Source of the DNA: Pseudomonadota bacterium
GTDB lineage: Bacteria > Pseudomonadota > Alphaproteobacteria > Rhizobiales > MH13
DNA: 64,000 nt
NCBI GenBank assembly: GCA_039024915.1
Contig: JBCCPK010000007.1
Location: 62,001-126,000, forward strand
Reading direction: 5' to 3'
The position numbers and the translations under genes are program-made. This document shows, one piece after another, positions 44,450 through 53,763 of the stretch. The notes below the pieces were generated by a model, which searched no databases, was not told where the DNA came from, and worked only from the letters and a program-made list of their open reading frames with translations. Within the stretch, counting starts at the first letter, position 1. Every line of letters begins with the position of its first letter.

Positions 44450-46315
44450 ATGAGCAAGTCACCCTCGAAAGCTGCGGCGAAACCACGTCGGCCGCGCCGG
44501 AAGACCAGCGCGTCTAAGGCACCTGTGCCTGTGACCGTGGAGAATCACGCGCTCAACGATGATGACTATGACGCCATCGCATCAGCTGTCATGGAAACAG
44601 CCCGGGGACGCTGGTTTCTCGACGAGTATGCGCGCCGAAACCGCCACGCAGAAACCGAAAAAGTACTTGAAGCTCTTGCGAGGATGCAGGAGCGCTGGGA
44701 TAGCGCGCCGGCAAACCCGAATGCTGTCGAGAGCGATGCCACCGCAAGCCTGATCAATCGCGACGTTATCGACCTGGCTGAGGCCATCACCCAGGTCAAA
44801 AAAGAAGTCCGCGAGTTGGGTGGGCAGCCTGGCGGCGATGACCACTTTAATTCGGCAACGTCTGAACTCGAATCAATTGTCTCGCAGACAGAGAGCGCGA
44901 CCTCGGAAATCCTCGAAGCCGCCGAAAAAGTTCAAGAGGTTTTGTGGACCCTCCGCGAAGATGGTGCCAGCTCCACGCAGTGTGACATCATCGAATCGAA
45001 GGTGATGGAAATTTACACAGCCTGCTCCTTCCAAGACTTGACAGGTCAACGATCAAGCAAGGTTGTGCGCCTGGTCGGTTACATAGAACGTCGCGTCCAG
45101 TCGATGATGGCCATCCTCGGCCTTGGACAAGCTGAAAAGGAAGCCATCCAATCAGACGAGGCAAACCCTGTCACAAGCGACGAAGCAGCAAGAGAGCGCG
45201 ACCGACGATCAGACGCATCCCTCTTAAACGGCCCGGCGTCACCAGATACAGCGCAAAATCAGGGGTCAGTTGACGCCGTCTTTGAAGAGAGCGAACCGGC
45301 AGACACACTGGGTGGCGCGCAGGCAATAGCTGATGATGCCCAGCCTTCAACAGGCACTGCCGGTGGTGAGGTTGTCGAAACCTCAGCCAGCAATCTCGCT
45401 AAGCATGATGAAACTGACAGTCCGTCCCCTGAGGTTTCGGCTCAAGACCAAGAAAACGCTGAGTTCGAAGGCGCCGATGTTTTCGCGACCAGCAAGCCTG
45501 CATCTGCCATACTGCCGGAGACGTCTGAGCACTCGCTCGATGAGACAGGCGGGGTCGCCGAAGCTGAAGATCCGGTCATAATTAAAGATAGTGCGATCGT
45601 CGAAATCCATGATGCAGAAATCCTGCAGCAGCCCATTGAGCCGGAGCTCATTCAAACGGCAGTCAACGCCAAGGGCGCAGCGGTCATTTTCGAAGTCGAA
45701 CAAGTTGATTTTGGCGGCTCCGCCCTTCGGCTTTCCCCGCAAGAAAGCGACGAACCACCGGTACTCGCCGCTGGCATTGGCGCTTTTGATCTGAACGAAG
45801 GTATCGCTGATATCTTTGAGACCGAGACGGCCTCTGATGACGCGCCCAATGGGCAAGCTGGCGCGCGTTCGGGCAGTTCGGCGGATCAAGCTCACCTTGA
45901 GCCCATGCCAAATGAATTGCTCGGTCAGGACGTTTTTGAACCCGATCTGGTCGAAAGTGAACCGATCTTCGCTGACGAGCCATCGACCGTGGAAGAGGAC
46001 CTCCCGAAACAGGTTGAGCAAGTGGACGAGTTTGGACTTGCGCTTTCACAGCCCGACGATGTCACGATCAATGCCCTGGAGGATAGCGACGCCGTTGACA
46101 AAGCGTTGCTCGATGCAATTTCCGACGCGGAAGAGGTCGCATTCGACAACGCGCTTGAGGCGCTTGAGAGCGACATCACCATGGCGCTTGCAGCACAGGC
46201 AGAACCTGAAACCGCGCAGCAAGCTTCCGACGAAGCGGTCGAGAAGCCGAAACCGCGCAATAAGGGACTGTTGGGCGACTACACTGACGCAGAACGTATC
46301 GCGCTATTCAGCTAG
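44450..46315 (+). CDS. cheZ: CheZ-like CheY-phosphate phosphatase with very long acidic linker
   Basis: The protein has 621 residues. The N-terminal 60 residues are basic; about 60-230 are a CheZ-like helical hairpin containing YTACSFQDLTGQRSSKVVRL, where Asp (about 196) and Gln (about 200) match the catalytic pair of CheZ. About 240-600 is acidic, low-complexity and probably disordered. The last residues (NKGLLGDYTDAERIALFS) look like a conserved terminal helix, as in CheZ, where the C-terminal peptide binds CheY. Typical CheZ is 214 residues. ATG at 44450 has AAGG 6 bases upstream. No other chemotaxis gene is in the window. Confidence 0.82.
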   Translation: MSKSPSKAAAKPRRPRRKTSASKAPVPVTVENHALNDDDYDAIASAVMETARGRWFLDEYARRNRHAETEKVLEALARMQERWDSAPANPNAVESDATASLINRDVIDLAEAITQVKKEVRELGGQPGGDDHFNSATSELESIVSQTESATSEILEAAEKVQEVLWTLREDGASSTQCDIIESKVMEIYTACSFQDLTGQRSSKVVRLVGYIERRVQSMMAILGLGQAEKEAIQSDEANPVTSDEAARERDRRSDASLLNGPASPDTAQNQGSVDAVFEESEPADTLGGAQAIADDAQPSTGTAGGEVVETSASNLAKHDETDSPSPEVSAQDQENAEFEGADVFATSKPASAILPETSEHSLDETGGVAEAEDPVIIKDSAIVEIHDAEILQQPIEPELIQTAVNAKGAAVIFEVEQVDFGGSALRLSPQESDEPPVLAAGIGAFDLNEGIADIFETETASDDAPNGQAGARSGSSADQAHLEPMPNELLGQDVFEPDLVESEPIFADEPSTVEEDLPKQVEQVDEFGLALSQPDDVTINALEDSDAVDKALLDAISDAEEVAFDNALEALESDITMALAAQAEPETAQQASDEAVEKPKPRNKGLLGDYTDAERIALFS

Positions 46316-46322
46316 CACCTTT

Positions 46323-47324
46323 TCAACTGTTCAGTGCCCGGTCGAACATTGCCGGATCGACGTTTCCACCCGAAATAATGGCGACGACCACTTTGTCGGC
46401 GACGTCGAGCTGGCCGCTTAGCAAAGCTGCCAAACAAACCGCCCCGCCAGGTTCGACAACCAGTTTCAGCTCCTCATAAGCAAATGCCATAGCCGTCAGG
46501 ACATCTTTGTCACTTACGGTGAGCCCACGCACGCCATTCTCCATAAGCAGCGGAAACGTCAAGACGCCAGGCATTTCCGTCAAAATAGCGTCGCATATCG
46601 ACTTGCCCCCCGGACGGATCCGCTCCCGCTGTCCACTCTGTAATGAGCGCGTGGTATCGTCAAAATCGGCCGGCTCAACCGCAAGTATATCCATCTTTGG
46701 GAAGGCGGCGCGCCAAGACGTCGAAATGCCGCTGCACAACCCGCCACCACCGCAGCACACAAGCCCAAGTTCCGGAACGAGGCCAAACGCGCCAAGCTGG
46801 GAAACGCACTCCAGCCCTGCGGTTCCTTGGCCCGCAATAACGTCCGGATCATCAAAGGGGAGAATAAGCGCACGCCCCAGGTCTTCGGCGAGCTTCCGCG
46901 CAACAGCATTTCGATCGTCATGTTGGCGATCATAAGGAACAACGTCAGCTCCAGACCGGCGCACGCGCCGGGTCTTAATCGCAGGCGCGTCGCTTGGCAT
47001 CACGATCGTAGCAGGCACGTTGAACAGGCGTGCCGCCTCCGCCACGCCTTGCGCATGGTTCCCTGATGAGACAGCCACAACACCCTTTTGTCGGACGTCC
47101 GGTTCAAGAACACTCATGGCGTTGTAGGCACCGCGAAACTTGAACGAGCCGGTACGCTGCAAATTCTCACACTTGATGAAGACGCGACCTCCGGTCAGCT
47201 TGTCCAACCAATCGTTGCGCAGAAGAGGCGTCCGAACTGCAACGCCAGCGATGCGCTCCGCGGCCTGCTCAATATGGTCCAAGGTGCACGCCAAAGCCTG
47301 CGTGTGCGCCACGTCAATGGTCAT
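46323..47324 (-). CDS. PLP-dependent threonine/serine dehydratase family enzyme
   Basis: The protein has 333 residues. The PLP lysine is in GSFKFRGAYNA near residue 62, the substrate loop SSGNHAQGVAEAA near 87, and the phosphate-binding loop CCGGGGLCSGI near 190. The fold type II family includes catabolic threonine dehydratase, serine racemase and hydroxyaspartate dehydratase; the C-terminal ACT regulatory domain is absent. The substrate cannot be fixed from sequence. It overlaps the end of the upstream glycosyltransferase gene by 11 bp and is convergent with cheZ, 7 bp apart. Confidence 0.85.
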   Translation of the reverse strand: MTIDVAHTQALACTLDHIEQAAERIAGVAVRTPLLRNDWLDKLTGGRVFIKCENLQRTGSFKFRGAYNAMSVLEPDVRQKGVVAVSSGNHAQGVAEAARLFNVPATIVMPSDAPAIKTRRVRRSGADVVPYDRQHDDRNAVARKLAEDLGRALILPFDDPDVIAGQGTAGLECVSQLGAFGLVPELGLVCCGGGGLCSGISTSWRAAFPKMDILAVEPADFDDTTRSLQSGQRERIRPGGKSICDAILTEMPGVLTFPLLMENGVRGLTVSDKDVLTAMAFAYEELKLVVEPGGAVCLAALLSGQLDVADKVVVAIISGGNVDPAMFDRALNS

Positions 47325-48372
47325 AACTTGGCACGCTCCAGTCCGCCTTCAGGGGGTATAGATGATCAAAGAAAGCCTTGGCGCTGTTTTGCCAGCCATG
47401 CCGCTGAGCAAAAGCAACACAGTCCTCTGAATTCAGTTCGAGCGCCGCGAGACAAGCAGCTTGAAGGTCGTCAGATAGCACGCCCACCTTGGGATCGGTA
47501 ATAACATCGCGCGGCCCCATCACAGGATAGGCAGCAACTGGTAAGCCGGACGCCGCAGCCTCCAGCAAAACGATACCAAACGTATCGGTCCGACTGGGGA
47601 AAACAAAGACATCGCTTCCGGCGTAATATTCCGCAAGCTCCTCACCGGTCTTGGGCCCGACAAATTCAGCATCAGGATAACGGGACCTGAGGCTGCCGAG
47701 CGCAGGACCGCCTCCCACAATCAGTTTGGTGCCGGGCAGATCAAGGTCGAGGAAGGCTTCCAGGTTCTTCTCGACCGCAACACGGCCAACGTAAATGAAC
47801 ACCGGTTTGGGATAGGGCAAGGCAATACGCGGGCGCGGGTAGTAGACATCTAAATCGACGCCGCGGGACCATCGCACAAGGTTGGTGAAGCCCCTTTGCC
47901 GCAGGTTATCCTCAAGTGTCTGCGTGGCGACCATGCATGCGGTAGCGGCGCTGTGGAAACGGCGCATATAGCCATAACTCCAGCTTAGCGGGATCGGCCA
48001 ACGTGCGGCGACATATTCTGGAAAACGGGTGTGGTAGCTGGTGGTAAAACCAAGGCCGTGCTTGAGGCAAAAACGCCGCGCGACACTGCCCAATGGACCC
48101 TCGGTTGCGATGTGGATGGCACGCGGCGCCTCAGCACGGATCGCACGTCGAATTGCACGCGGCGCAGCTACCGCAAGACGAATTTCGGGGTAGCTGGGCA
48201 TTGGAACGGTGCGAAAGCTTGACGAGCCTAGGACTCTTAGGTCGACTCCAAACTTTGGCGCTTCGCGCACCATCCACTCCAAGGTGCGAACCACGCCGTT
48301 AATTTGCGGGTGCCAAGCATCGGAGACAACCAACGCCCGCGCCGGTTCGGAGGCATCGAAGCCGCTCGACAT
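47314..48372 (-). CDS. GT4-family glycosyltransferase, Agt-like glycolipid synthase
   Basis: The protein has 352 residues. The N-terminal half has VVSDAWHPQINGVVRTLEWM, a hallmark of GT4 enzymes acting on diacylglycerol; the C-terminal half has FIYVGRVAVEKNLEAFLDLD and PSRTDTFGIVLLEAAASGLP, the nucleotide-sugar and EX7E regions. In marine and soil alphaproteobacteria such enzymes (Agt) sit beside the phospholipase PlcP and make glycolipids when phosphate is scarce. Here it follows the PlcP-like gene by 57 bp. Mannosyltransferases of similar sequence are the alternative. Confidence 0.83.
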   Translation of the reverse strand: MSSGFDASEPARALVVSDAWHPQINGVVRTLEWMVREAPKFGVDLRVLGSSSFRTVPMPSYPEIRLAVAAPRAIRRAIRAEAPRAIHIATEGPLGSVARRFCLKHGLGFTTSYHTRFPEYVAARWPIPLSWSYGYMRRFHSAATACMVATQTLEDNLRQRGFTNLVRWSRGVDLDVYYPRPRIALPYPKPVFIYVGRVAVEKNLEAFLDLDLPGTKLIVGGGPALGSLRSRYPDAEFVGPKTGEELAEYYAGSDVFVFPSRTDTFGIVLLEAAASGLPVAAYPVMGPRDVITDPKVGVLSDDLQAACLAALELNSEDCVAFAQRHGWQNSAKAFFDHLYPLKADWSVPSYDH

Positions 48373-48429
48373 GACAGAACGCTTTCCTGACCCGCTGCTT
48401 GACCGAAGGTTTGACCGCGCTGCCGACCG

Positions 48430-49470
48430 CTACGCAGCTTTTGAACCCGAGCGCCGGGAGGTCTTCGGCAGCCGACGTGGATCGAACGCCAAAATCTCTG
48501 CGGCGTCCGCCGCAGCATTCCCGACCATGGCCTTCTGAGCTTCCGCTTCCGCAACGCCCTCTGCGCTCAATCGGGTCCACTTGATCAGCTCAAACGTGCC
48601 ATCTTCGCGCTCAGCAACTGCCGTACAGCTTTCGACCCAATCGCCGGTATTCACATACTCGACATCGCCCACTTGCCGCATCGTGGCATGATGAATGTGC
48701 CCACAGATAACGCCATCAACGTTCGCCTTGCCCGCTTCATGGCTGAGGGTCTCCTCATAACGCCCGATAAAGCTCACAGCGTTCTTGACTTTGTTCTTGG
48801 CCCACGCCGATAGCGACCAGTAATCGAAGCCAAGCCGACGCCGCACAAGATTGACGTAAATGTTGGCCCAGAGCGCGAAATTGTAGGCCCAGTCCCCGAG
48901 GAAAGCGAGCCATTTGGCATGACGAACAACCACGTCATACTGATCCCCATGAACCACAAGGAACCGCCGTCCATCAGCGGCTTCGTGCACAACGCTATCG
49001 ATGATTTCAACACCGCCCATACGGAGGCCAAGGTAGTCTCGAAGGAATTCGTCGTGATTGCCAGGTAGGTAAAATATGCGCGCGCCTTTCCGGCCTTTGC
49101 GCAAAAGCTTCTGAACAACATCATTGTGCGCCTGCGGCCAGTGCCAGCGCTTCCTCAGACGCCAGCCATCAACAATGTCTCCGACAAGGTATATCGTGTC
49201 GGCATCGTTGTAGCGCATGAAATCCAGTAGAAGTTGCGCCTGGCAGCCGCGGGAACCCAAGTGCACGTCGGAAATAAACAACGTCCGAAAATGGCGCGCC
49301 ACCGGTGCCGTGACAGAATCATCCGGCAACGCTTGGTTTCCCGGACCATCGCCTTCGCGCCTGGATCGCCCATCGCCACCTCGCTTCCGGCGTTCAAGGG
49401 ATTGTGAACTCAGCTCATCGGGTTGCGTGGATGGCGAGCTCGGAAGGTCAGAAAAGGGGGGACGTGTCAT
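48430..49470 (-). CDS. PlcP-like metallophosphoesterase
   Basis: The protein has 346 residues. The N-terminal 50 residues are disordered. The calcineurin-like domain then follows with all metal motifs: ISDVHLGS, VGDIVDGW, LPGNHDEFLRDY, VVHGDQYD and CGHIHHAT. Sequences of this kind are often labelled UDP-2,3-diacylglucosamine diphosphatase, but the VGDIVDGWRLRKRWHWPQAH pattern and the adjacent glycosyltransferase match Sinorhizobium PlcP, which cleaves phosphatidylcholine in phosphate limitation. ATG at 49470 is one choice; ATG at 49512 is also possible. No clear Pho box was seen upstream. Confidence 0.83.
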   Translation of the reverse strand: MTRPPFSDLPSSPSTQPDELSSQSLERRKRGGDGRSRREGDGPGNQALPDDSVTAPVARHFRTLFISDVHLGSRGCQAQLLLDFMRYNDADTIYLVGDIVDGWRLRKRWHWPQAHNDVVQKLLRKGRKGARIFYLPGNHDEFLRDYLGLRMGGVEIIDSVVHEAADGRRFLVVHGDQYDVVVRHAKWLAFLGDWAYNFALWANIYVNLVRRRLGFDYWSLSAWAKNKVKNAVSFIGRYEETLSHEAGKANVDGVICGHIHHATMRQVGDVEYVNTGDWVESCTAVAEREDGTFELIKWTRLSAEGVAEAEAQKAMVGNAAADAAEILAFDPRRLPKTSRRSGSKAA

Positions 49471-49696
49471 CAATCGAATCCATTGCAAGCACCGCACTGG
49501 CCCGCTGACCACCCAAATAAGGCGCTGAGGACGGATTGGCCACTGCAGAGAATGGCTATGCGGGGTTTTTTCCCATGGAGACGCCTAAATGCATCGCCTC
49601 CGTCCCGCGAGCATGTCCCGCTTAATAAGCGCGCCTTGACCGGGCGTAATCGGTTGTCCAAGGCATGTGGTTACAAATGGTGCTTGGGAGAAGGTT

Positions 49697-50476
49697 ATGC
49701 ATTTGGGTCTTACGGGCCGTTGGGCGATCATCGGCGCATCCAATCGCGGGCTCGGCCGCGGCTGCGCGGAGGCACTTGCTCAGGCGGGCTGTAACGTCGT
49801 CATCAACGGTCTTGACGCGGAGCGCCTTTCGCAGACCGCAGCTGCAATCGATGCGCTGGGTGATGGCATCGTCATTCCTGTCGCTGGCGATGTGGCTGAT
49901 CACGCGGTTCAGGAAGACCTGTTCAAAGCGTGCCCTCACCCAGACATCGTTGTCACAAACAATGGTGGCCCCCCGGTGGCATCGTTCGAAGACCTCACCG
50001 CCGATGCCATTCTCGCTGGTGTCCGGAAGAACATGATTACGCCAATCGAGCTGATCCAACGGTCCTTGCCTGGCATGCAGGAACGTCGATTTGGGCGCAT
50101 CGTCAACATCACCTCATCTTCCGTTCTTGCACCGATTCCAGGGCTTGATGTTTCATCCGGCGCGCGTGCTGGCCTCACGGCGTTTGTTGCAGGTGTTGCA
50201 AAAAACGCTGCGGCGCACGGGGTGACCATCAATAACTTGCTCCCCGGCAAGATGGACACTGATCGACTACGCGGCAATCTTGATGCCCAAGCTCAAAGAA
50301 CGGGTCGCACTGTTGACGACGTCGTGAAGAGCTCGATCGCCGCCATTCCGGCCAAGCGTTTCGGAACGGCCGATGAGTTTGGGGCAACCTGTGCGTTCCT
50401 GTGCTCGGTGCATGCTGGCTACATGACCGGGCAGAACGTCCTGCTCGATGGCGGCCTACTGGGCCGCGCGTTCTGA
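49697..50476 (+). CDS. SDR-family protein with altered catalytic site
   Basis: The protein has 259 residues. The nucleotide-binding glycine motif is GASNRGLGRG and the NNAG position reads NNGG (VTNNGGPPVASFED). The catalytic Ser is in NITSSSVLAP, but the expected Y-x-x-x-K is replaced by SSGARAGLTAF, so both Tyr and Lys seem changed. This occurs in a subgroup of FabG-like proteins whose activity is unclear. GAGAAGG sits just before the ATG at 49697. It is followed by a terminator and convergent with the fadL-type gene. Confidence 0.85.
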   Translation: MHLGLTGRWAIIGASNRGLGRGCAEALAQAGCNVVINGLDAERLSQTAAAIDALGDGIVIPVAGDVADHAVQEDLFKACPHPDIVVTNNGGPPVASFEDLTADAILAGVRKNMITPIELIQRSLPGMQERRFGRIVNITSSSVLAPIPGLDVSSGARAGLTAFVAGVAKNAAAHGVTINNLLPGKMDTDRLRGNLDAQAQRTGRTVDDVVKSSIAAIPAKRFGTADEFGATCAFLCSVHAGYMTGQNVLLDGGLLGRAF

Positions 50477-50488
50477 AGTTAAGAAAGA

Positions 50489-50512
50489 AAGCCGGGCGCG
50501 ATCGCCCGGCTT
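50489..50512. terminator. Bidirectional terminator between SDR and FadL-type genes
   Basis: AAGCCGGGCG and CGCCCGGCTT form a perfect 10-bp stem around a CGAT loop. The A/T pairs at the ends give short U runs in either direction; it sits in the 60-bp gap between the two convergent genes. Confidence 0.82.
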
Positions 50513-50536
50513 CAATGGTTGCTCTTGCTGCGAAGG

Positions 50537-51838
50537 CTAGTGGCCGCCAAACAGGCCGTGCAGCCCATCTTCCAGCGCCACGTTGACGCCAACTGTGAAG
50601 ATGTGGACGTCCGCATCGGCCGTGCCGCCAACCCCGCTGTTGCCGACAAAAGTGCCGGGAATGTTCGTGTCGCCCACGCTGATATAGGTGTAGCCCGCGT
50701 CGACCCGCATATGATCGGTCAGGTCATACGACGCGCCAGCGGACAGCCACAGCCGGTCATTGTCCGGCAAGCGAAGGCTGCGCACATTGTCCTCGACCGG
50801 TGAAAGCTCATAGCCAACGCCCGCCCGCACGGTCAGGTCTTCGTTGATATCGTATTCACCGCCGATGGCGAAATACCAGCCATCGCTGTATTCGAGCGGG
50901 ACGCTCACCAGCGTGCCGCCACCCAGAAGAAGGTTCAGCTGGCCGCCGGTTCCATCGTCCTGAACGGGGAAGGTCCCCACGCGGCTCCAGTTGGCCCATT
51001 CGGCGGTGGCCGAGACCCGGAAGGCATCGGTGATGCGCTGCTCTACGGAAAGCGTCACAAGCTCCGGGGTCTTGAACTCATTTATGGTGATCGGTGTGCG
51101 TGCAACCGGGAGACCACCGGTCGCGATGATCGGCGCGGGAGCAAGTGCCTGACCCTCGAGCGTGTGCTCAATTGACGACCGGAATCCCAGGCCAATCTTC
51201 GTCCCCTCCACCGGTTCCCACAACACACCGGCAGTGAAACCAAACCCGATATCGTCTCCCGCGAGATCAAGGGCCGCGTTAGTGTAGCGCACTTCCATGT
51301 ACTGCACCTGCGCGCCCACCGCGACGCTGAGACTATCCGTCACCGAATAGGCGACGGTCGGGCTAACGTTTAGCGAGAACACTTCAGACGTCCCCGCAAC
51401 AGCGCGAACCGGTGCGCCGCCAGGATACTTGGTGGCGAGCCCAAAAGGACCGTTGACCGAGAAGCCGAGCGCGATGCGCTCGTTCAGCCGGTAGGCGCCA
51501 TAGGAGCCGGGAACAAACGCATCAAGGCCGATATCGCCTTGAGGGCCAAGCGGGATACCCAAAGGCGCCAGGTCTTGGGTAAGGGTCACCTCGCTTGTGG
51601 GAATAATGAAGTTGAAGATCGCCTCATTGGTCATGCCCGGCCCGACTTCGCCGAGCGCGGCGGGGTTCCAGAACATCGAGGACAGCGTTCCACCCGAAGC
51701 GGCTCCGGCAAACGAGGTGCCTTGGTAGTAGCTCGACTGTTCACGCAGCGCGAAGCCGCCCGCCAGCGCGGCGTTGGCCGTCAAGGCGAGCGCCGCAAGC
51801 GCGGTTCCGCCGACGAGTGTCTTCAGTGTTCGATGCAT
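50537..51838 (-). CDS. FadL/OmpP1-type outer-membrane transport protein
   Basis: The 433-residue precursor has a signal peptide (TALAALALTANAALAG) and begins GFALREQSSYYQGTSFAGAA, with SSMFWNPAAL, the typical FadL plug region; the rest is beta-barrel. The end VHIFTVGVNVALEDGLHGLF GH-rich tail is also usual. It imports hydrophobic compounds such as long-chain fatty acids or hydrocarbons. It stands alone, downstream of the XRE-cupin gene on the same strand with a 163-bp gap. Confidence 0.93.
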   Translation of the reverse strand: MHRTLKTLVGGTALAALALTANAALAGGFALREQSSYYQGTSFAGAASGGTLSSMFWNPAALGEVGPGMTNEAIFNFIIPTSEVTLTQDLAPLGIPLGPQGDIGLDAFVPGSYGAYRLNERIALGFSVNGPFGLATKYPGGAPVRAVAGTSEVFSLNVSPTVAYSVTDSLSVAVGAQVQYMEVRYTNAALDLAGDDIGFGFTAGVLWEPVEGTKIGLGFRSSIEHTLEGQALAPAPIIATGGLPVARTPITINEFKTPELVTLSVEQRITDAFRVSATAEWANWSRVGTFPVQDDGTGGQLNLLLGGGTLVSVPLEYSDGWYFAIGGEYDINEDLTVRAGVGYELSPVEDNVRSLRLPDNDRLWLSAGASYDLTDHMRVDAGYTYISVGDTNIPGTFVGNSGVGGTADADVHIFTVGVNVALEDGLHGLFGGH

Positions 51839-52001
51839 GACTGTCCTACCCGGTTCACGTGCCTATTAAACAGGCATTGTTTTGAGCAGGCATAGGAGGC
51901 GGCGAGAAAGGTGCGCAAGCGTCAGCGTGATAAGTGCCGCTTTTTCAGGGTGTTTGGCCCGTGTTGTGTCGGTATTGCAACGCTGCCGTAGGCGGCAAGC
52001 A

Positions 52002-52619
52002 TCACTCCATCACCGCAGCTTTCAGGATGCACACCATCGTCGCCCGCCCCTCGGGATCACCATCAAGGCATCGCACCGTGTGGGGCCTGTCACAGCGGTA
52101 GCGCACAGTACCGCCCGCTTCGACCGTTCGGGTCTCATTTCCTGCAGTCACCTCGAAGCGTCCGCTGAGGACGGACAAGCACTCAATCGAGCCCCGCTGA
52201 TGTCCTTCCGAAGCCAGTTCCGCGGCGGGAAGAGCAGTGACATCATACCATTGCAACCATTCGACCGTCTTTGACCAACCGATGATGGCCAACTGCATCT
52301 TGCCGTCTTCGGATCGGAGAAGCGGCATGTCTGCAGGGGGTATCTCCTCGACGAAGTCCCGGTCGTGAGCGGCGGAAAGGACCCGATCAATCGAGACGTC
52401 CAAGGCCTGCGACAAACGCCATATCGTTGCGAGGGTAGGATTGGTCTCGTTGCGCTCGATCTGAGAGATGATCGATTTCGCAACGCCAGACTGCTCCGAC
52501 AGCTCTGACAAAGACAAATTGTAGGCCTTACGCAACCGCTGAATGGTCTGCCCCAACTGTCCCGAAAAGGCTTGGGCCTCTGCCTCCGAAGCAGCGCTGC
52601 GGGGTGTCTTGTCTGGCAT
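52002..52619 (-). CDS. XRE-cupin transcriptional regulator
   Basis: The protein has 205 residues. The N-terminal helix-turn-helix at about 24-78 has LRKAYNLSLSELSEQSGVAK then SIISQIERNETNPTLATIWR; the C-terminal part is a cupin with VLSGRFEVTAGNETRTVEAG and RYRCDRPHTVRCLDGD. Such regulators often control transport or amino-acid metabolism genes in response to a small ligand. ATG at 52619 is preferred to the frame up to 52769, which would overlap the transporter gene. It lies 35 bp downstream of the EamA gene, which may be its target or operon partner. Confidence 0.9.
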   Translation of the reverse strand: MPDKTPRSAASEAEAQAFSGQLGQTIQRLRKAYNLSLSELSEQSGVAKSIISQIERNETNPTLATIWRLSQALDVSIDRVLSAAHDRDFVEEIPPADMPLLRSEDGKMQLAIIGWSKTVEWLQWYDVTALPAAELASEGHQRGSIECLSVLSGRFEVTAGNETRTVEAGGTVRYRCDRPHTVRCLDGDPEGRATMVCILKAAVME

Positions 52620-52654
52620 TGAAATTCCCGTCCCTGCACCAGCGCCTTGTGCCA

Positions 52655-53566
52655 CTAGCTTGGCGTGCGGGCACTTCGCGCGGCATCCCGCGAAATCCCG
52701 ATCCTGTGTTCGCGGTAAATCACGAAAAGCCCGGCGCCGACAACCAATACCGAGCCTGCAAGCACCCAAACGGTTGGAACCTCATCGAATACCCAAAATC
52801 CGATGATGACCGCAAAAACCATGGCAACATAATCAAATGGGGCCAGCACAGATGCGGGAGCTAGACGGTGGGAATGCGTGATCGCAATCTGCCCTGCGCC
52901 GCCCAGCAGCCCACATGATACAAGCAGAAAAAGCGTCCAGGCATCGGGCATCACCCAGCCGAAAGGCCAAGTAAACGCCGCGAACACAGCGGTAAGGGCG
53001 GAGAAATAAAACACCACCGCGGTTGTCGTCTCGGTTTTGATCAATTGCCGAACATAAACCTGCGCCAAAGCCATGAAACACGCCGAAGCGAATGCCAAAA
53101 TTGCGCCAAGCGTGCGTTCCTGGTCCCCCAGCGAGCCAATCAACCCAAGGTTCGGCGCTAGAACGATCAAAACACCAATGAACCCCACGATGATGGCGGA
53201 CCATCGATAAAGCCGAACGACCTCACCAAGAATGAAGACCGCAAGCGCGGTGGTCATAAGAGGTTGCGCGAAGCTGATTGCGGTGGCGTCCGGTAGGGGC
53301 AAGCGCGCCAGCGCCATGAACCAGCAGGTCATCGCCGCCGCGCCAATTAATCCGCGACCGACATGGGATAGCGGACGCGTCGTCTGAAGCGCCGATGACC
53401 AATTATGCTGAACCTGAATCATGATCGCGATCGGAACGATGCCGATCAGAGCACGAAAAAAAACGATCTGACCGACCGGCACCGTGTCGCCGAGCAGCTT
53501 GACTGCGGTCACCATGATCGAAAACGCAAGAACAGCCAGAAGCTTGAAGCCAATGCCGATAAACAT
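52655..53566 (-). CDS. EamA/DMT-family transporter
   Basis: The 303-residue protein has about ten membrane helices in two EamA repeats: VFFRALIGIVPIAIMIQVQH then ARLPLPDATAISFAQPLMTT in the first, and LFLLVSCGLLGGAGQIAITH then LAPASVLAPFDYVAMVFAVI in the second. The family exports metabolites and amino acids; the substrate is unknown. ATG at 53566 is chosen because the upstream GTG at 53578 abuts the AGAGG site. The downstream XRE-cupin gene is likely cotranscribed. Confidence 0.9.
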   Translation of the reverse strand: MFIGIGFKLLAVLAFSIMVTAVKLLGDTVPVGQIVFFRALIGIVPIAIMIQVQHNWSSALQTTRPLSHVGRGLIGAAAMTCWFMALARLPLPDATAISFAQPLMTTALAVFILGEVVRLYRWSAIIVGFIGVLIVLAPNLGLIGSLGDQERTLGAILAFASACFMALAQVYVRQLIKTETTTAVVFYFSALTAVFAAFTWPFGWVMPDAWTLFLLVSCGLLGGAGQIAITHSHRLAPASVLAPFDYVAMVFAVIIGFWVFDEVPTVWVLAGSVLVVGAGLFVIYREHRIGISRDAARSARTPS

Positions 53567-53763
53567 CGCGGAGCCCACCCTCTATCGCGCACGTTGTTTC
53601 AGCTAATCGGCTGCGACACCAGCCACACGATCCGCCATCAGCCATGCACTGAAGGAACGGCGAGGTTCCATCCGAAGGAGGAATTGGCGCTGGCGATTGT
53701 CCGATACACTGAGTAGGTTGACCCTATTCCCTCCGGACCAAGCTAAGGTTGATCCAGCCCCCC

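Noticed and set aside
44413-44517. 34-codon frame after AGAGG upstream of cheZ
   Set aside because: It overlaps the cheZ start in another frame and has no recognisable product; more likely a by-product of the inverted repeat.
49513-49696. Search for a Pho box upstream of the PlcP-like gene
   Set aside because: No pair of CTGTCAT-like heptamers 11 bp apart was seen on either strand, so no Pho box is annotated.
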